The notes beneath the pieces are model-generated. The model was not told the origin of the DNA. It made no database searches and was given only the letters and a program-made list of their open reading frames with translations. Positions 40,541 to 49,599 of a stretch of DNA of 64,000 nt are shown piece after piece. Source of the DNA: Campylobacter hyointestinalis subsp. lawsonii (GTDB lineage Bacteria; Campylobacterota; Campylobacteria; Campylobacterales; Campylobacteraceae); contig NZ_CP053828.1 in assembly GCF_013372165.1 (NCBI RefSeq), positions 682,001 to 746,000 on the forward strand, written 5' to 3'. Position numbers and translations under genes: made by a program. Positions within the stretch are counted from its first letter, which is position 1. Every line of letters begins with the position of its first letter.

Positions 40541-42650
40541 CTTTGTATTCACTCGCTTTTTTGTATTCGCTTTGCATAAGTGGATAAGCTTTATCGTTGC
40601 CATCTTTGTAAATTCTAAAGCAAATTCTAAAAGTTTGCACCGCTACTACGACTACAACTATCATAAAAAATCCACATAATACGGCGTCTATTACATTGTT
40701 TCTGATGACTGCTTCGGCTTTGGCTATCGCGGCTGGATCAGTTAATGTTTCTAGTTTTTTAGCCATATTTTGAGCAGTTGCTACGTGGCTTACCGCGTCA
40801 TGAACTCTATCGCCATTTGCTGGAAGTAGTTTTTGGAATGCTGCGTACATAGTAGTTATCAAAACCCAAACAAGAGGAGCGATTGTAACCCATGAGTATT
40901 TTGCTTTACCCATTTTAAACAATACCACAGTCGCAAGCATAAGGGCGATACCAGCTAACATTTGGTTTGATGCACCAAATAACGGCCAAAGAGTAAATAT
41001 ACCGCCCATAGGATCAGTAACTCCACTATAAAGCAAGTATCCCCAGCCAGCACAACATATAAAAGTAGCAACTACGCCGTAAAATAAATTTTTTGTATCA
41101 CCCGTAGGTTTATAAACGTTACCTAGTATATCTTGTATCATAAATCTGCCTGTTCTTGTTCCAGCATCAACTGCTGTTAGGATAAATAATGCTTCAAATA
41201 GTATAGCGAAGTGATACCAAAAAGGCATTGCTTCAACCCCACCCATTATCTCGTGAAATAGAAGTGTTAAACCCACTGCAAATGTAGGCGCACCACCGGT
41301 TCTACCCATCATAGTTTCTTCGCCAACGCTTTTTGCAAGACCTAAGATCTCTTCAGGCGTTACGGTAAATCCTAAATTTGCTATATAAGCTGCAGCGCTA
41401 GCCGCGTCTGGTCCAAGAAGAGCGCCAGATGTGTTGATAGAAAAGTAAAGTCCAGGGGTTAGTATGGTAGCAGTAACTAAAGCCATAATACCCACAAGAC
41501 TTTCCATAAGCATAGCACCATATCCGATAAATAGCGTCTCGCTCTCTTTTTCTGCGAGTTTTGGAGTAGTTCCGCTTGAAATCAGAGCGTGAAAACCTGA
41601 TATCGCACCGCAAGCTATAGTGATAAATAAAAATGGAAATAGAGGCCCAGGAAATACTGGTCCAGTACCATCCGTAAATGAAGTAACCGCAGGCATTTTA
41701 AGCTCAGGTCCAACTATAAGTATAGCTATAACCATACCAACTATAACGCCTATTTTTAAAAATGTACTTAAGTAGTCTCTTGGAGCTAGTAAAAACCAAA
41801 CAGGTAAAATAGCGGCTATAAATCCATAAGCTATAGTAAGCCATGCTAGAGTTGTGCCTTTTAGAGAAAATACGTTGCCCCAAAATGGATCTATTGCTAC
41901 ATAATGACCACCCCAAAGAGATATTATAAGTAGGATAAAGCCGATTATAGAGGCTTCTATAACCTTGCCAGGACGTAAAAATCTCATATAAATTCCCATA
42001 AATATAGCAATAGGAATAGTCATAGCTATAGTAAATAATCCCCAAGGAGAATCAGCTAAAGCTTTTACGACAACCATAGCAAGTATAGCTACAATGATAA
42101 GCATAATAAAGAAGATTCCTATCATAGCAACGCCGCCGGTAAATCCGCCAAGCTCTTCTTTTATCATCTCTCCTAAGCTCTTTCCGTTTCTGCGAACAGA
42201 TAAGAAAAGAACAACGAAGTCATGCACAGCTCCTGCTAAAACGACACCGACTAAAAGCCATATCATACTTGGCAAGTAGCCCATTTGAGCCGCAACTACT
42301 GGGCCTACAAGAGGACCAGCTCCTGCGATGGCTGCAAAGTGGTGACCAAAAAGAACGTATTTGTTTGTAGGAGTATAGTCTCTACCGTCGTTCATAGTGT
42401 AGGCTGGAGTAGCACGATTATCATCTAGTCCAAGAACCTTAAAAGCGATAAATCTTCCATAAAATGTGTAGCCGATCATATAGATACAAATACTAGCTAC
42501 AACTAGCCATGTTGCGCTGATACTTTCACCTTTGTTTAGCGCCAAGACACCAAAAGCAAAAGCACCGATAATGGATACGAGTATCCACAGAAGTTTTTGA
42601 TATAACTTCAAATTCTCTCCTTTTGTTTTAAAATCTTTATTAGCGTTCAT
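40527..42650 (-). CDS. cstA: Carbon starvation protein CstA (peptide/pyruvate transporter)
   Basis: A 707-residue integral membrane protein with about 16–18 segments. Signatures are NDGRDYTPTNKYVLFGHHFAAIAGAGPLVGP (about residues 88–118), GAVHDFVVLFLSVRRNGKSLG, and FHALISSGTTPKLAEKESE. In Campylobacter, CstA takes up peptides; in other bacteria it imports pyruvate. Length and architecture are complete. ybdD follows in the same operon. Confidence 0.95.
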   Translation of the reverse strand: MNANKDFKTKGENLKLYQKLLWILVSIIGAFAFGVLALNKGESISATWLVVASICIYMIGYTFYGRFIAFKVLGLDDNRATPAYTMNDGRDYTPTNKYVLFGHHFAAIAGAGPLVGPVVAAQMGYLPSMIWLLVGVVLAGAVHDFVVLFLSVRRNGKSLGEMIKEELGGFTGGVAMIGIFFIMLIIVAILAMVVVKALADSPWGLFTIAMTIPIAIFMGIYMRFLRPGKVIEASIIGFILLIISLWGGHYVAIDPFWGNVFSLKGTTLAWLTIAYGFIAAILPVWFLLAPRDYLSTFLKIGVIVGMVIAILIVGPELKMPAVTSFTDGTGPVFPGPLFPFLFITIACGAISGFHALISSGTTPKLAEKESETLFIGYGAMLMESLVGIMALVTATILTPGLYFSINTSGALLGPDAASAAAYIANLGFTVTPEEILGLAKSVGEETMMGRTGGAPTFAVGLTLLFHEIMGGVEAMPFWYHFAILFEALFILTAVDAGTRTGRFMIQDILGNVYKPTGDTKNLFYGVVATFICCAGWGYLLYSGVTDPMGGIFTLWPLFGASNQMLAGIALMLATVVLFKMGKAKYSWVTIAPLVWVLITTMYAAFQKLLPANGDRVHDAVSHVATAQNMAKKLETLTDPAAIAKAEAVIRNNVIDAVLCGFFMIVVVVVAVQTFRICFRIYKDGNDKAYPLMQSEYKKASEYKDVVC

Positions 42651-42829
42651 TTTCTTATAAATTTGCTTAAAACTTCTTATTGATTTGTGCTAAATTTAAA
42701 ATTATTATATAATATCATTACATTTGTGTAGAAATTACACAAATTTATTTGATAATAATTATATCTATATGACTTTTATATTAAATTTATATGATGTATA
42801 ATACAAAAAATAAAAATTTAGGATAAGAG

Positions 42830-43030
42830 ATGAATATAAAAGTAAATTCAAACATAGTAGAAGTAGCAAAAAGTATCAGTCTAAAGCAGTGGCTAGAGCA
42901 AAATGGTTATAATCTAGAGCTTATCGCTGTGGAATGCAACAAAGAGATCGTACAAAAAACGAAGTGGGAAGAGTTTTTACTAGAACCCGATATGAGTTTA
43001 GAAATCGTAGAGTTCGTTGGAGGCGGATGA
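42830..43030 (+). CDS. thiS: Sulfur carrier protein ThiS
   Basis: A 66-residue β-grasp protein ending in GGG, the C-terminal Gly-Gly that ThiF adenylates and that carries sulfur as thiocarboxylate to ThiG. RBS AGGATAAGAG precedes the ATG. In related genomes thiS directly precedes thiF; here about 6.6 kb of other genes separates them, so it must be expressed separately. Confidence 0.9.
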   Translation: MNIKVNSNIVEVAKSISLKQWLEQNGYNLELIAVECNKEIVQKTKWEEFLLEPDMSLEIVEFVGGG

Positions 43031-43031
43031 T

Positions 43032-43121
43032 TTGGTCTTATTTTGGCGTATTGTTTTAGCATATCTTAGCGTGTTATATTTCACTTTAGTGTTTATACAA
43101 GTGGCGCGTAAATTTAAATGA
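43032..43121 (+). CDS. Possible tiny membrane protein after thiS
   Basis: A TTG just after the thiS stop opens a 29-residue frame of hydrophobic composition ending in basic residues (LFWRIVLAYLSVLYFTLVF…RKFK). It could be a single-span small protein co-translated with thiS. No homologue is recognised, and chance cannot be excluded. Confidence 0.25.
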   Translation: MVLFWRIVLAYLSVLYFTLVFIQVARKFK

Positions 43122-43149
43122 GATGTGATTATTATTTTTTAAAATCCTC

Positions 43150-43178
43150 TTGACAAAAGTTAGATATCTAATTATAAT
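43150..43178 (+). promoter_or_regulatory. Consensus promoter and operator of marR
   Basis: TTGACA (43150–43155) and TATAAT (43173–43178) have the ideal 17-bp spacing. The spacer holds the 12-bp palindrome TTAGATATCTAA (43160–43171). This is ideally placed for autorepression by the following MarR protein. Confidence 0.8.
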
Positions 43179-43185
43179 TACACCC

Positions 43186-43632
43186 ATGAAAAGTAAAAAA
43201 TCAAATAAAATGACTATATCTTTAGCTTCAAAGCTCAAAGATGTTGCAAATCAGTTTATCATCTCAAAGCTAAAAGCAAATGGACTAGCAAATATCTCTC
43301 CTAGTCACGGAGATATCTTAGCTATACTTTTTGATGAAAAGCCTCATGATATGACTGAGATATCAAAACGTATATGTAAAACAAAACCAACCGTAACTGT
43401 TTTAGTAGAAAAGCTAGAAAATAGCGGCTATATAACAAGGGTAAAAAGCGATGAAGATGCAAGGATAAGCTTTATATCTTTGAGCCAAAAAGGCATCGCA
43501 CTAAAGCCTATCTTTTGTCAAATTTCAAAAGAATTAAATGATATAGTTTATAAAGACTTTTCGCAGATAGAGACTGAAATTTTAGATAAGTTATTAAAAA
43601 AGGCTATTATAAATTTTAATGATAAAGTATGA
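43186..43632 (+). CDS. MarR-family transcriptional regulator
   Basis: A 148-residue winged-helix protein starting at the ATG at 43186, 8 bp after the -10 box; an upstream TTG in the same frame lies inside the promoter and is rejected. The wing contains DMTEISKRICKTKPTVTVLVEKLENSGYITRVKSDEDARISFISL, the MarR signature. It probably represses its own gene and the adjacent cupin through the shared palindrome. The ligand is unknown. The very short leader suggests near-leaderless translation. Confidence 0.9.
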   Translation: MKSKKSNKMTISLASKLKDVANQFIISKLKANGLANISPSHGDILAILFDEKPHDMTEISKRICKTKPTVTVLVEKLENSGYITRVKSDEDARISFISLSQKGIALKPIFCQISKELNDIVYKDFSQIETEILDKLLKKAIINFNDKV

Positions 43633-43649
43633 TTTTTTTATTTAATTAA

Positions 43650-43661
43650 TTAGATATCTAA
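43650..43661 (+). promoter_or_regulatory. Second copy of the MarR operator, upstream of the cupin gene
   Basis: TTAGATATCTAA, identical to the palindrome in the marR promoter, lies 66 bp before the cupin ATG. Confidence 0.75.
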
Positions 43662-43726
43662 GTAATAAAATAGTGGCGGTGCCATAAATTTGGCTTTAAA
43701 TATTAAATTTAATAAAAGGATTAACA

Positions 43727-44113
43727 ATGACAAAAACAGGAAAAAATTACAAGATGATCTCATCAAAAGATAGCCCTAGAAGTGAGTTTCATGATGAGTT
43801 AAATTTAACAGGATGTGAAGTGTCTATAAATCACTTAAAAGCTGGTGATAGTGTGCCTTTTGTCCATTCTCATAAACAAAACGAAGAGGTTTATATAGTG
43901 CTTGAGGGAAGCGGAGTTTTGTTTATAGATGGCGAAGAGTTTGAAGTAAATGCCGGTGATGTTTTGCGTATAGATCCTGATGGTAAAAGATGCTTTAAAG
44001 CAAGTTCTAGTAGCGATTTGAAATATATCTGTATTCAGTGCAAAGCTGGTAGCTTAGAGCAGTTTACCGACGGAGATGGTGAGTTAAACAGTGAAAAACC
44101 AAGTTGGCTTTAA
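43727..44113 (+). CDS. Cytosolic cupin controlled with MarR
   Basis: A 128-residue single cupin with HSHKQNEEVYIVLEGSGVLFIDGEEF (motif 1, about 45–70) and an RIDPDGKRCFKASS segment in place of a His motif 2. RBS AAAAGGA precedes ATG. It lacks a signal peptide, unlike the cupin at 37.1 kb. Such proteins often accompany MarR regulators responding to small phenolic or electrophilic compounds. No enzymatic activity can be assigned. Confidence 0.75.
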   Translation: MTKTGKNYKMISSKDSPRSEFHDELNLTGCEVSINHLKAGDSVPFVHSHKQNEEVYIVLEGSGVLFIDGEEFEVNAGDVLRIDPDGKRCFKASSSSDLKYICIQCKAGSLEQFTDGDGELNSEKPSWL

Positions 44114-44160
44114 ATGGCGGTTTAAATTTAACTCTTATTTATATAGTTTAATGATGCTTA

Positions 44161-44192
44161 ACAAAGACGTTTTATGCTTAAAAGCGTCTTTG
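44161..44192. terminator. Hairpin terminator after the cupin gene
   Basis: ACAAAGACG (44161–44169) pairs with CGTCTTTGT (44184–44192), extended inwards by TTTT/AAAA. It separates the cupin from the convergent GntR gene. Confidence 0.65.
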
Positions 44193-44224
44193 TAAAAGCT
44201 TGTAAATTTATTTATTTTTATACA

Positions 44225-44872
44225 TTATAAAATTTTGCCATCTTGTAAAAAGATCTTTATACGGGCTTTATAAGCATTTTTAATATGCTCTTTTGCATAC
44301 TTCTTTGCTGCTGAGCTATCATGATTTTTAAGCGCTTCTACAATTTTTATATGTTCTTCATACGCCTCTTCTTTACGTTTTTCATCGCTTAAAGTGCTTT
44401 TTCCAAGCAATAAAAGCGTATTTGTAAGCTCATTTATCGTTTTAACTAGAAATTTATTGTGGGCGCAACGAAATAGCATAGAGTGAAAAAGCCTATTATT
44501 TTGAATGATTTGCGATGAGATTGTTAGCTCTTTTTCTCTTAGCACTATCTCTTCAAGGGCTGCTATTTCTATCTCGTTGGCATGAATTGCTGCAAATGAT
44601 GCTGCTGTCCCTTCTAAAATTTCACGCATTTCATAAAGTTGGGTAATGGAGTTTTCATCTAAAATAGAAATTCTAAGTCCATCTACGCTAGACTCTATCA
44701 ATCCTTCATTTGCTAAAAGCGCAAGAACTTCGCGAACAGGTGTGCGTGAAAAGCCAGTTTTTACCGCTATGTCTTCTTCTTTTACCCTATCTCCTGGTTT
44801 TAGAGTAAAATTTTCAAGTGAAGTTATAAAGAAATCATAAATTTGTTTTTTTGGAGATTTTGTGTTTTTCAT
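44225..44872 (-). CDS. GntR-family (FCD) regulator of the tricarballylate operon
   Basis: A 215-residue regulator with an N-terminal winged helix (PGDRVKEEDIAVKTGFSRTPVREVLALLANEGLIE) and a C-terminal FCD all-helical domain whose His and Asp residues (LFHSMLF, EHIKIVEAL, HIKNAY) form the usual metal/effector site. It is divergent from tcuA across a 235-bp region with inverted GTATG-type repeats. It probably responds to a tricarboxylate. Salmonella's tcu operon uses a LysR-type regulator instead. Confidence 0.85.
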   Translation of the reverse strand: MKNTKSPKKQIYDFFITSLENFTLKPGDRVKEEDIAVKTGFSRTPVREVLALLANEGLIESSVDGLRISILDENSITQLYEMREILEGTAASFAAIHANEIEIAALEEIVLREKELTISSQIIQNNRLFHSMLFRCAHNKFLVKTINELTNTLLLLGKSTLSDEKRKEEAYEEHIKIVEALKNHDSSAAKKYAKEHIKNAYKARIKIFLQDGKIL

Positions 44873-44990
44873 TCTAACCCTTTTTTCTTTGTGTAATAAT
44901 ATCAGAATTTCATTAATTTTTCTAAAATTAAATATAAAATTAACACTAGTATTTTATATTTAATTTAGCTTGTAGCTTAAAAATAACAAA

Positions 44991-45046
44991 AGTATGTAAA
45001 AAGGTAACACTATCTAAAATAACTAAGTATTTTTTTGCATACAAAA
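44991..45046. promoter_or_regulatory. Inverted repeat in the GntR–tcu divergent region
   Basis: AGTATGTAAAAAGG near 44991 and TTTTTTGCATACAAAAG ending at 45046 are related in inverted orientation (consensus TTTTGTATGCAAAA). They are candidate operators for the divergent GntR regulator. The evidence is positional. Confidence 0.35.
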
Positions 45047-45108
45047 GAATACTTTAATAAATTATTTGTAATTATGTCGGCATAAATACAACATAAAGAG
45101 AGACGGCA

Positions 45109-45288
45109 ATGGAAGAAAAGTTACAACAAAATCCGCCCAAACTTTCTAAAAAGAAAGAGGCTAGTAAGACTTTCAAGATCGCAAGTAGAAATTTCATAAA
45201 AATGTGTAACTTCGCGATTTATGATTTTTACGCTGTTTTTATTCTATTTAGAAAATGTGGAGCTAAAGCAAGGAGTGAAGTATGCTAG
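45109..45288 (+). CDS. Possible 59-residue leader protein overlapping tcuA
   Basis: An ATG at 45109 preceded by AGAGAGACGG opens a frame (MEEKLQQNPPKLSKKKEASK…NFAIYDFYAVFILF…) ending 4 bp inside tcuA. It is basic at the N-terminus and has a short hydrophobic stretch. It may be a small protein translated with tcuA or a relic. I recognise no family. Confidence 0.35.
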   Translation: MEEKLQQNPPKLSKKKEASKTFKIASRNFIKMCNFAIYDFYAVFILFRKCGAKARSEVC

Positions 45289-46682
45289 AAATAAATTGTG
45301 ATGTTTTAGTTATCGGTGGCGGTAACGCTGCCCTTTGTGCGGCGATTAGTGCCAAAGAAAATGGTGCGGACGTACTGATGTTAGAAAGCTCACCAAAAGC
45401 TTGGCGTGGAGGTAACTCACAACACACTAGAAATTTGCGTTCGATGCATTATGGACCAACTGACGTGCTTACTGATACTTATAGTGAAGATGAGTTTTTT
45501 GAGGATATTTATAAAGTGACTAAGGGTCAGACAAATGAAGAGTTTGCTCGCTATGTCATCAAAAATACTCCAGAAGCAGTAAAATGGGCAAAAAGCCATG
45601 GTGTGCGTTTTCAAAGCTCATTTGGTGGTACTTTACAGCTTGGAAGGACAAATGCGTTTTTCTTAGGCGGTGGCAAATCGTTAGTAAATTCTTACTACCG
45701 TGAAGCCAAAAAAATGGGGATAAAGGTCTTGTATGAGCATGAAGCTAAAAGCCTAAATATCCAAAACAATAAAATAATTAGCGTAGAAGTAGAAGACAAA
45801 CAAAACAGACAAATACTCACCTTCAAACCAAAAGCTTGTGTTATAGCAAGTGGTGGATTTGAGTCAAATTTGGAAAAATTACGCGAAGCTTGGGGTGAGC
45901 CTGCTAAGAATTTTTTGATTCGTGGTACTAAATTTAATCAAGGTAAGATGCTTTTTGCATTGCAAGATGCTGGGGCTAAGATCATCGGTGATCCTACTCA
46001 AGGGCATATGGTGGCTATAGATGCAAGAGCGCCAAAATATGACGGCGGCATCGCTTCGCGTGTGGATTGTGTAAGTCTTGGGATAGTCGTCAATAAAAAC
46101 GCCAAAAGATTTTACAACGAAGGAGAAGATTTTTGGCCAAAGCGTTATGCGATCTGGGGAAGACTAGTAGCGTCTCAGCCTAATCAAATCGGATATTCGA
46201 TCACGGACGTAAAAGTACTAAAGCGTTATATGCCACCACTCTTTGAGCCGATCGTGGCAAATTCACTAGATGAACTAGCTGATAAAATAGGTCTTGATAA
46301 AACGGTTTTAAAAGATACCATTTCTGAGTTTAACGCTCACGTTGTAAGTGGAAATTTCGATCATACTGTGCTTGATGATTGTCATACAAGTGGGCTTGAG
46401 ATAGATAAAACCCACTGGGCTCAGACTATCGATACACCGCCGTTTTATTGCTATCCACTTCGCCCGGGCGTGACATTTACATATCTTGGAGTAAAAGTTA
46501 CAAAAGAAGCAGCGGTTGTTATGCAAAATGATGAAGTATGTGAAAATTTATTTGCAGCAGGAGAGATAATGGCCGGAAATATCTTAAGTCAAGGGTATTG
46601 CGCTGGATTTGGTATGAGTATCGGATCTGTATTTGGGCGTATCGCAGGACGTGAAGCGGCAAAATCAAGGGGAGAAAAATGA
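45282..46682 (+). CDS. tcuA: FAD-dependent tricarballylate dehydrogenase TcuA
   Basis: The 466-residue flavoprotein of the succinate dehydrogenase/fumarate reductase family has the N-terminal FAD motif VLVIGGGNAALCAAISAKENGA, GGNSQHTRNLRSMHYG near residue 43, and C-terminal GEIMAGNILSQGYCAGFGM, typical of TcuA. It oxidises tricarballylate to cis-aconitate, which can enter the TCA cycle. AAGGAGTG precedes the ATG, and its stop overlaps tcuB. Confidence 0.9.
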   Translation: MLEINCDVLVIGGGNAALCAAISAKENGADVLMLESSPKAWRGGNSQHTRNLRSMHYGPTDVLTDTYSEDEFFEDIYKVTKGQTNEEFARYVIKNTPEAVKWAKSHGVRFQSSFGGTLQLGRTNAFFLGGGKSLVNSYYREAKKMGIKVLYEHEAKSLNIQNNKIISVEVEDKQNRQILTFKPKACVIASGGFESNLEKLREAWGEPAKNFLIRGTKFNQGKMLFALQDAGAKIIGDPTQGHMVAIDARAPKYDGGIASRVDCVSLGIVVNKNAKRFYNEGEDFWPKRYAIWGRLVASQPNQIGYSITDVKVLKRYMPPLFEPIVANSLDELADKIGLDKTVLKDTISEFNAHVVSGNFDHTVLDDCHTSGLEIDKTHWAQTIDTPPFYCYPLRPGVTFTYLGVKVTKEAAVVMQNDEVCENLFAAGEIMAGNILSQGYCAGFGMSIGSVFGRIAGREAAKSRGEK

Positions 46683-47752
46683 ACGAAACATTATATAATA
46701 AAGCAATAAGACTAAGCCAAATTTGCAATGCGTGTAGGTATTGTGAGGGCTTTTGTGCTGTGTTTCCAGCTATGGAAAAGAGACGTGAGTTTCACATAAA
46801 AGACGCTGATTATCTAGCAAATTTGTGTCATCAATGCGGCGAGTGCTTGTATGCGTGTCAATACGCGCCACCACACGAGTTTGATTTAGATGTTCCACGC
46901 GATTTTGCAGCAGTTCGTAAAGAAAGCTATAAAAAATTTGCTACGCCTAAGTTTTTGGGTGTAGCGTTTGAAAAAGCAGGACTTCTTACATCGGTACTTT
47001 TACTTGTAGTTTTGGCTATCTTTTTAAGTTTAACTAGTGGAAACTTTGATAAAGATGCAGCTGGAAATTTCTATGAGATCACGAGCTATAAGACAATGGT
47101 TGGAGTATTTGGTCTATTTGCGACGATATCATTTGTGATGATACTAATAAGCTGTTTTAAATTTGCAAAATCTATCGGTTTTGATGGTGTTAAATTTGTG
47201 GATTATATCAGTGCTCTTAAAGACGCTCTTAGCCTAAAACACCTTGGCGGACATAATTATGAGGGTTGTACATTCCCAAATGGCGAAGATAGATCAAATT
47301 TACGTCGTTATTTTCACCATTTTACATTTTATGGTTTTATGCTCTGTTTTGCAGCAACAAGCATTGCGGCGTTTTATGATCACTTCTTAGATTATCACGC
47401 TCCTTATGCGTTCTTTTCATTGCCAAAACTACTTGGAACTTTTGGCGGTATCGCTTTAGCTATAGGCTGTGTAGGGCTTTTTGCTATGAAGATAAAAGCA
47501 GATAGAAATTTGATTGATATAAAAAGTTTAAATATCGATTATGCGCTTATATTTATGCTATTTTTAAGTGCATTTAGCGGACTTATTTTGATGATTTTTA
47601 GAGATACTAGCTTGCTTGCGTATTTGCTTGTATTGCATTTAAGCTCAATCTTAAGCTTTTTTATCATAGCGCCGTATTCAAAAATGATGCACTTATTTTA
47701 TCGTTATTTGGCACTTGTCAAAAACGCAAAAGAGTGCAGAATATATAGTTAA
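46679..47752 (+). CDS. tcuB: Tricarballylate utilisation protein TcuB
   Basis: A 357-residue protein with two 4Fe-4S clusters in the N-terminal part (CNACRYCEGFCAVFP and CHQCGECLYACQYAPP) and a C-terminal membrane domain with about six segments and histidines for haem (HFTFYGF, HLSSILSF). It accepts electrons from TcuA and passes them to the quinone pool. It overlaps tcuA by 4 bp. Confidence 0.9.
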   Translation: MNETLYNKAIRLSQICNACRYCEGFCAVFPAMEKRREFHIKDADYLANLCHQCGECLYACQYAPPHEFDLDVPRDFAAVRKESYKKFATPKFLGVAFEKAGLLTSVLLLVVLAIFLSLTSGNFDKDAAGNFYEITSYKTMVGVFGLFATISFVMILISCFKFAKSIGFDGVKFVDYISALKDALSLKHLGGHNYEGCTFPNGEDRSNLRRYFHHFTFYGFMLCFAATSIAAFYDHFLDYHAPYAFFSLPKLLGTFGGIALAIGCVGLFAMKIKADRNLIDIKSLNIDYALIFMLFLSAFSGLILMIFRDTSLLAYLLVLHLSSILSFFIIAPYSKMMHLFYRYLALVKNAKECRIYS

Positions 47753-47767
47753 ATTTAAAGGTAAAAA

Positions 47768-49441
47768 ATGGAAAAACCAATCGATAAAAAGACTAATTGG
47801 ATGCAAATAATTGGTCTATTTGGTGGAATTATTGCGGCGATTTTAGTCTATATATTTTTTCCAAGCGACGCGCCAGAGATTGTAAATTCTATGGATGCAG
47901 CAAAAGAGGCGATGGCTAAAGGCAAACCACTAAATACAGACTCTATGGCAATCGCTGCTGCGGTTGCGATTTTGATGGGAGTTTGGTGGATGAGTGAGGC
48001 AGCAACACTTGCAGTTACTGCGTTATTGCCACTTGTGCTATTTCCTATTTTGGGTGCTGATACATTTAAAAATGTCGCTGCTCCATATTCTAATGACACA
48101 ATATTTTTATTTATGGGTGGTTTTATTTTGGCTTTGGCAATGCAAAAATGGAATTTGCACACTCGAATTGCAATCGCGATTGTGTTAATGGTAGGCACTT
48201 CTCCACGCCGTTTGATAGCTGGATTTATGGTGGCTACTGGTTTTATTACGATGTGGGTTAATAATACTGCTACGACAATTATGATGCTACCTGTTGGTTT
48301 GTCTGTGTTGCACTTAGTTGAAAAACTTCGCAACGCTCCGATAAGCGGAACAGTTGAAGGCGATATGAAACACCTTGATGCCATAAGCAAACAATCAACT
48401 CAAGGTGGCGTTGTAAATGCGATAGCACACAAAGGAGCTGATGTAATTAAAAAAGTAAAAGAAAGAACATCGGCTTTTAGCACAAATTTTGGTATTTCGC
48501 TAATGCTTGGAATCGCCTATGCGGCGACAATAGGCTCGACTGGAACAATGGTTGGCTCTACTTCAACTGCGTTTTTTGTAGGACATATGCAAGAAGTTTA
48601 TGGTATAGAGATCGGCTTTGGCGAATGGATGCTAATGGGGCTTCCGCTGAGCATTCTTATGATGGCTTTTTGCTGGTTTTTGCTTACTTTTGTTATATTT
48701 CCGCCTGAAATGAAAGAAATTCCTGGCGGTAAAGATGTGATCCGTGAAGAATATCGCAAACTTGGGAAAATCACCACAGCTGAAATTCTAGTTGCAATAA
48801 TCTTTGCGTCTGGTGCATTTTGTTGGATTTTCTTAGGCTTTATATTAAGATATTTTGATATCAAGGTAGCTTCTCTAAATTCGCTAATTGCAATATCTAT
48901 GGCAGTTTTATTTTTCTTAATTCCAGCTAATCGAAGTGGTGAGCGTTTGATAGATTGGGCTACAGCTAAAACACTTCCTTGGGATATGTTGATACTATTT
49001 GGTGGTGGCTTAGCTCTCTCAGCTCAGCTTAGTAAAACTGGTCTATCTTTATGGATAGGACATTTGGTGCAGAATTTAGATGGATTAAATATCATATTAA
49101 TTATTGTAGTTGTGACAGCACTTGTGATTTTCTTGACTGAGATAGTTTCAAATACAGCAACTGCGGCGACTTTTATACCGATTATTGCAGGTGTTGCACT
49201 TGGACTTGGATATGAAGGGCGAGATATTATGGTTGTTACAATTCCTGTAACACTAGCAGCGATTTATGCTTTTATGTTACCTGTAGGAACTCCTCCAAAT
49301 GCCATAGCTTACGGATCTGGATTTGTGCGAATGAAAGATATGATTAAAGCGGGATTTTGGCTAAATATAGCAGGAATTACGATAATCACGCTAATTACTT
49401 GCACAATGGGAATGTGGGCTTTCGGGCTTAAATTTCACTAA
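47768..49441 (+). CDS. DASS/SLC13-family anion:sodium symporter
   Basis: A 557-residue membrane protein with the DASS hallmark SNT-type motifs: MWVNNTATTIMMLPVGLSVL in the first half and EIVSNTATAATFIPI plus VGTPPNAIAYGSG in the second. Members import di- and tricarboxylates with sodium. By context it should import tricarballylate or citrate for TcuAB. In the Salmonella system the transporter TcuC belongs to a different family (MFS). A strong terminator follows. Confidence 0.88.
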   Translation: MEKPIDKKTNWMQIIGLFGGIIAAILVYIFFPSDAPEIVNSMDAAKEAMAKGKPLNTDSMAIAAAVAILMGVWWMSEAATLAVTALLPLVLFPILGADTFKNVAAPYSNDTIFLFMGGFILALAMQKWNLHTRIAIAIVLMVGTSPRRLIAGFMVATGFITMWVNNTATTIMMLPVGLSVLHLVEKLRNAPISGTVEGDMKHLDAISKQSTQGGVVNAIAHKGADVIKKVKERTSAFSTNFGISLMLGIAYAATIGSTGTMVGSTSTAFFVGHMQEVYGIEIGFGEWMLMGLPLSILMMAFCWFLLTFVIFPPEMKEIPGGKDVIREEYRKLGKITTAEILVAIIFASGAFCWIFLGFILRYFDIKVASLNSLIAISMAVLFFLIPANRSGERLIDWATAKTLPWDMLILFGGGLALSAQLSKTGLSLWIGHLVQNLDGLNIILIIVVVTALVIFLTEIVSNTATAATFIPIIAGVALGLGYEGRDIMVVTIPVTLAAIYAFMLPVGTPPNAIAYGSGFVRMKDMIKAGFWLNIAGITIITLITCTMGMWAFGLKFH

Positions 49442-49450
49442 TATAAATTT

Positions 49451-49476
49451 AAAAACCACGATAAGTCGTGGTTTTT
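49451..49476. terminator. Rho-independent terminator after the tcu operon
   Basis: AAAAACCACGA (49451–49461) pairs with TCGTGGTTTTT (49466–49476), forming a stem with a T-run on the right. Confidence 0.85.
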
Positions 49477-49599
49477 ACCAATGCTCAGCCAAATAAAAAT
49501 AAATATTCCACATACTTTTTATAGTTAAAATAAATTTAAATAGGACAAATAAAATCATAATTTAAATAAAACTTACTTTATATAAGCTATAATTCCAAA

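Noticed and set aside
43150-43185. TTG start for marR
   Set aside because: The codon lies in the -35 box of a consensus promoter.
47848-48390. 180-codon minus-strand frame inside the DASS transporter gene
   Set aside because: Shadow of a well-supported gene on the other strand.
49442-49599. TPP riboswitch upstream of thiF
   Set aside because: The conserved THI-box elements are not visible; only a terminator and a promoter-like box are seen. The same holds before thiS and thiE.
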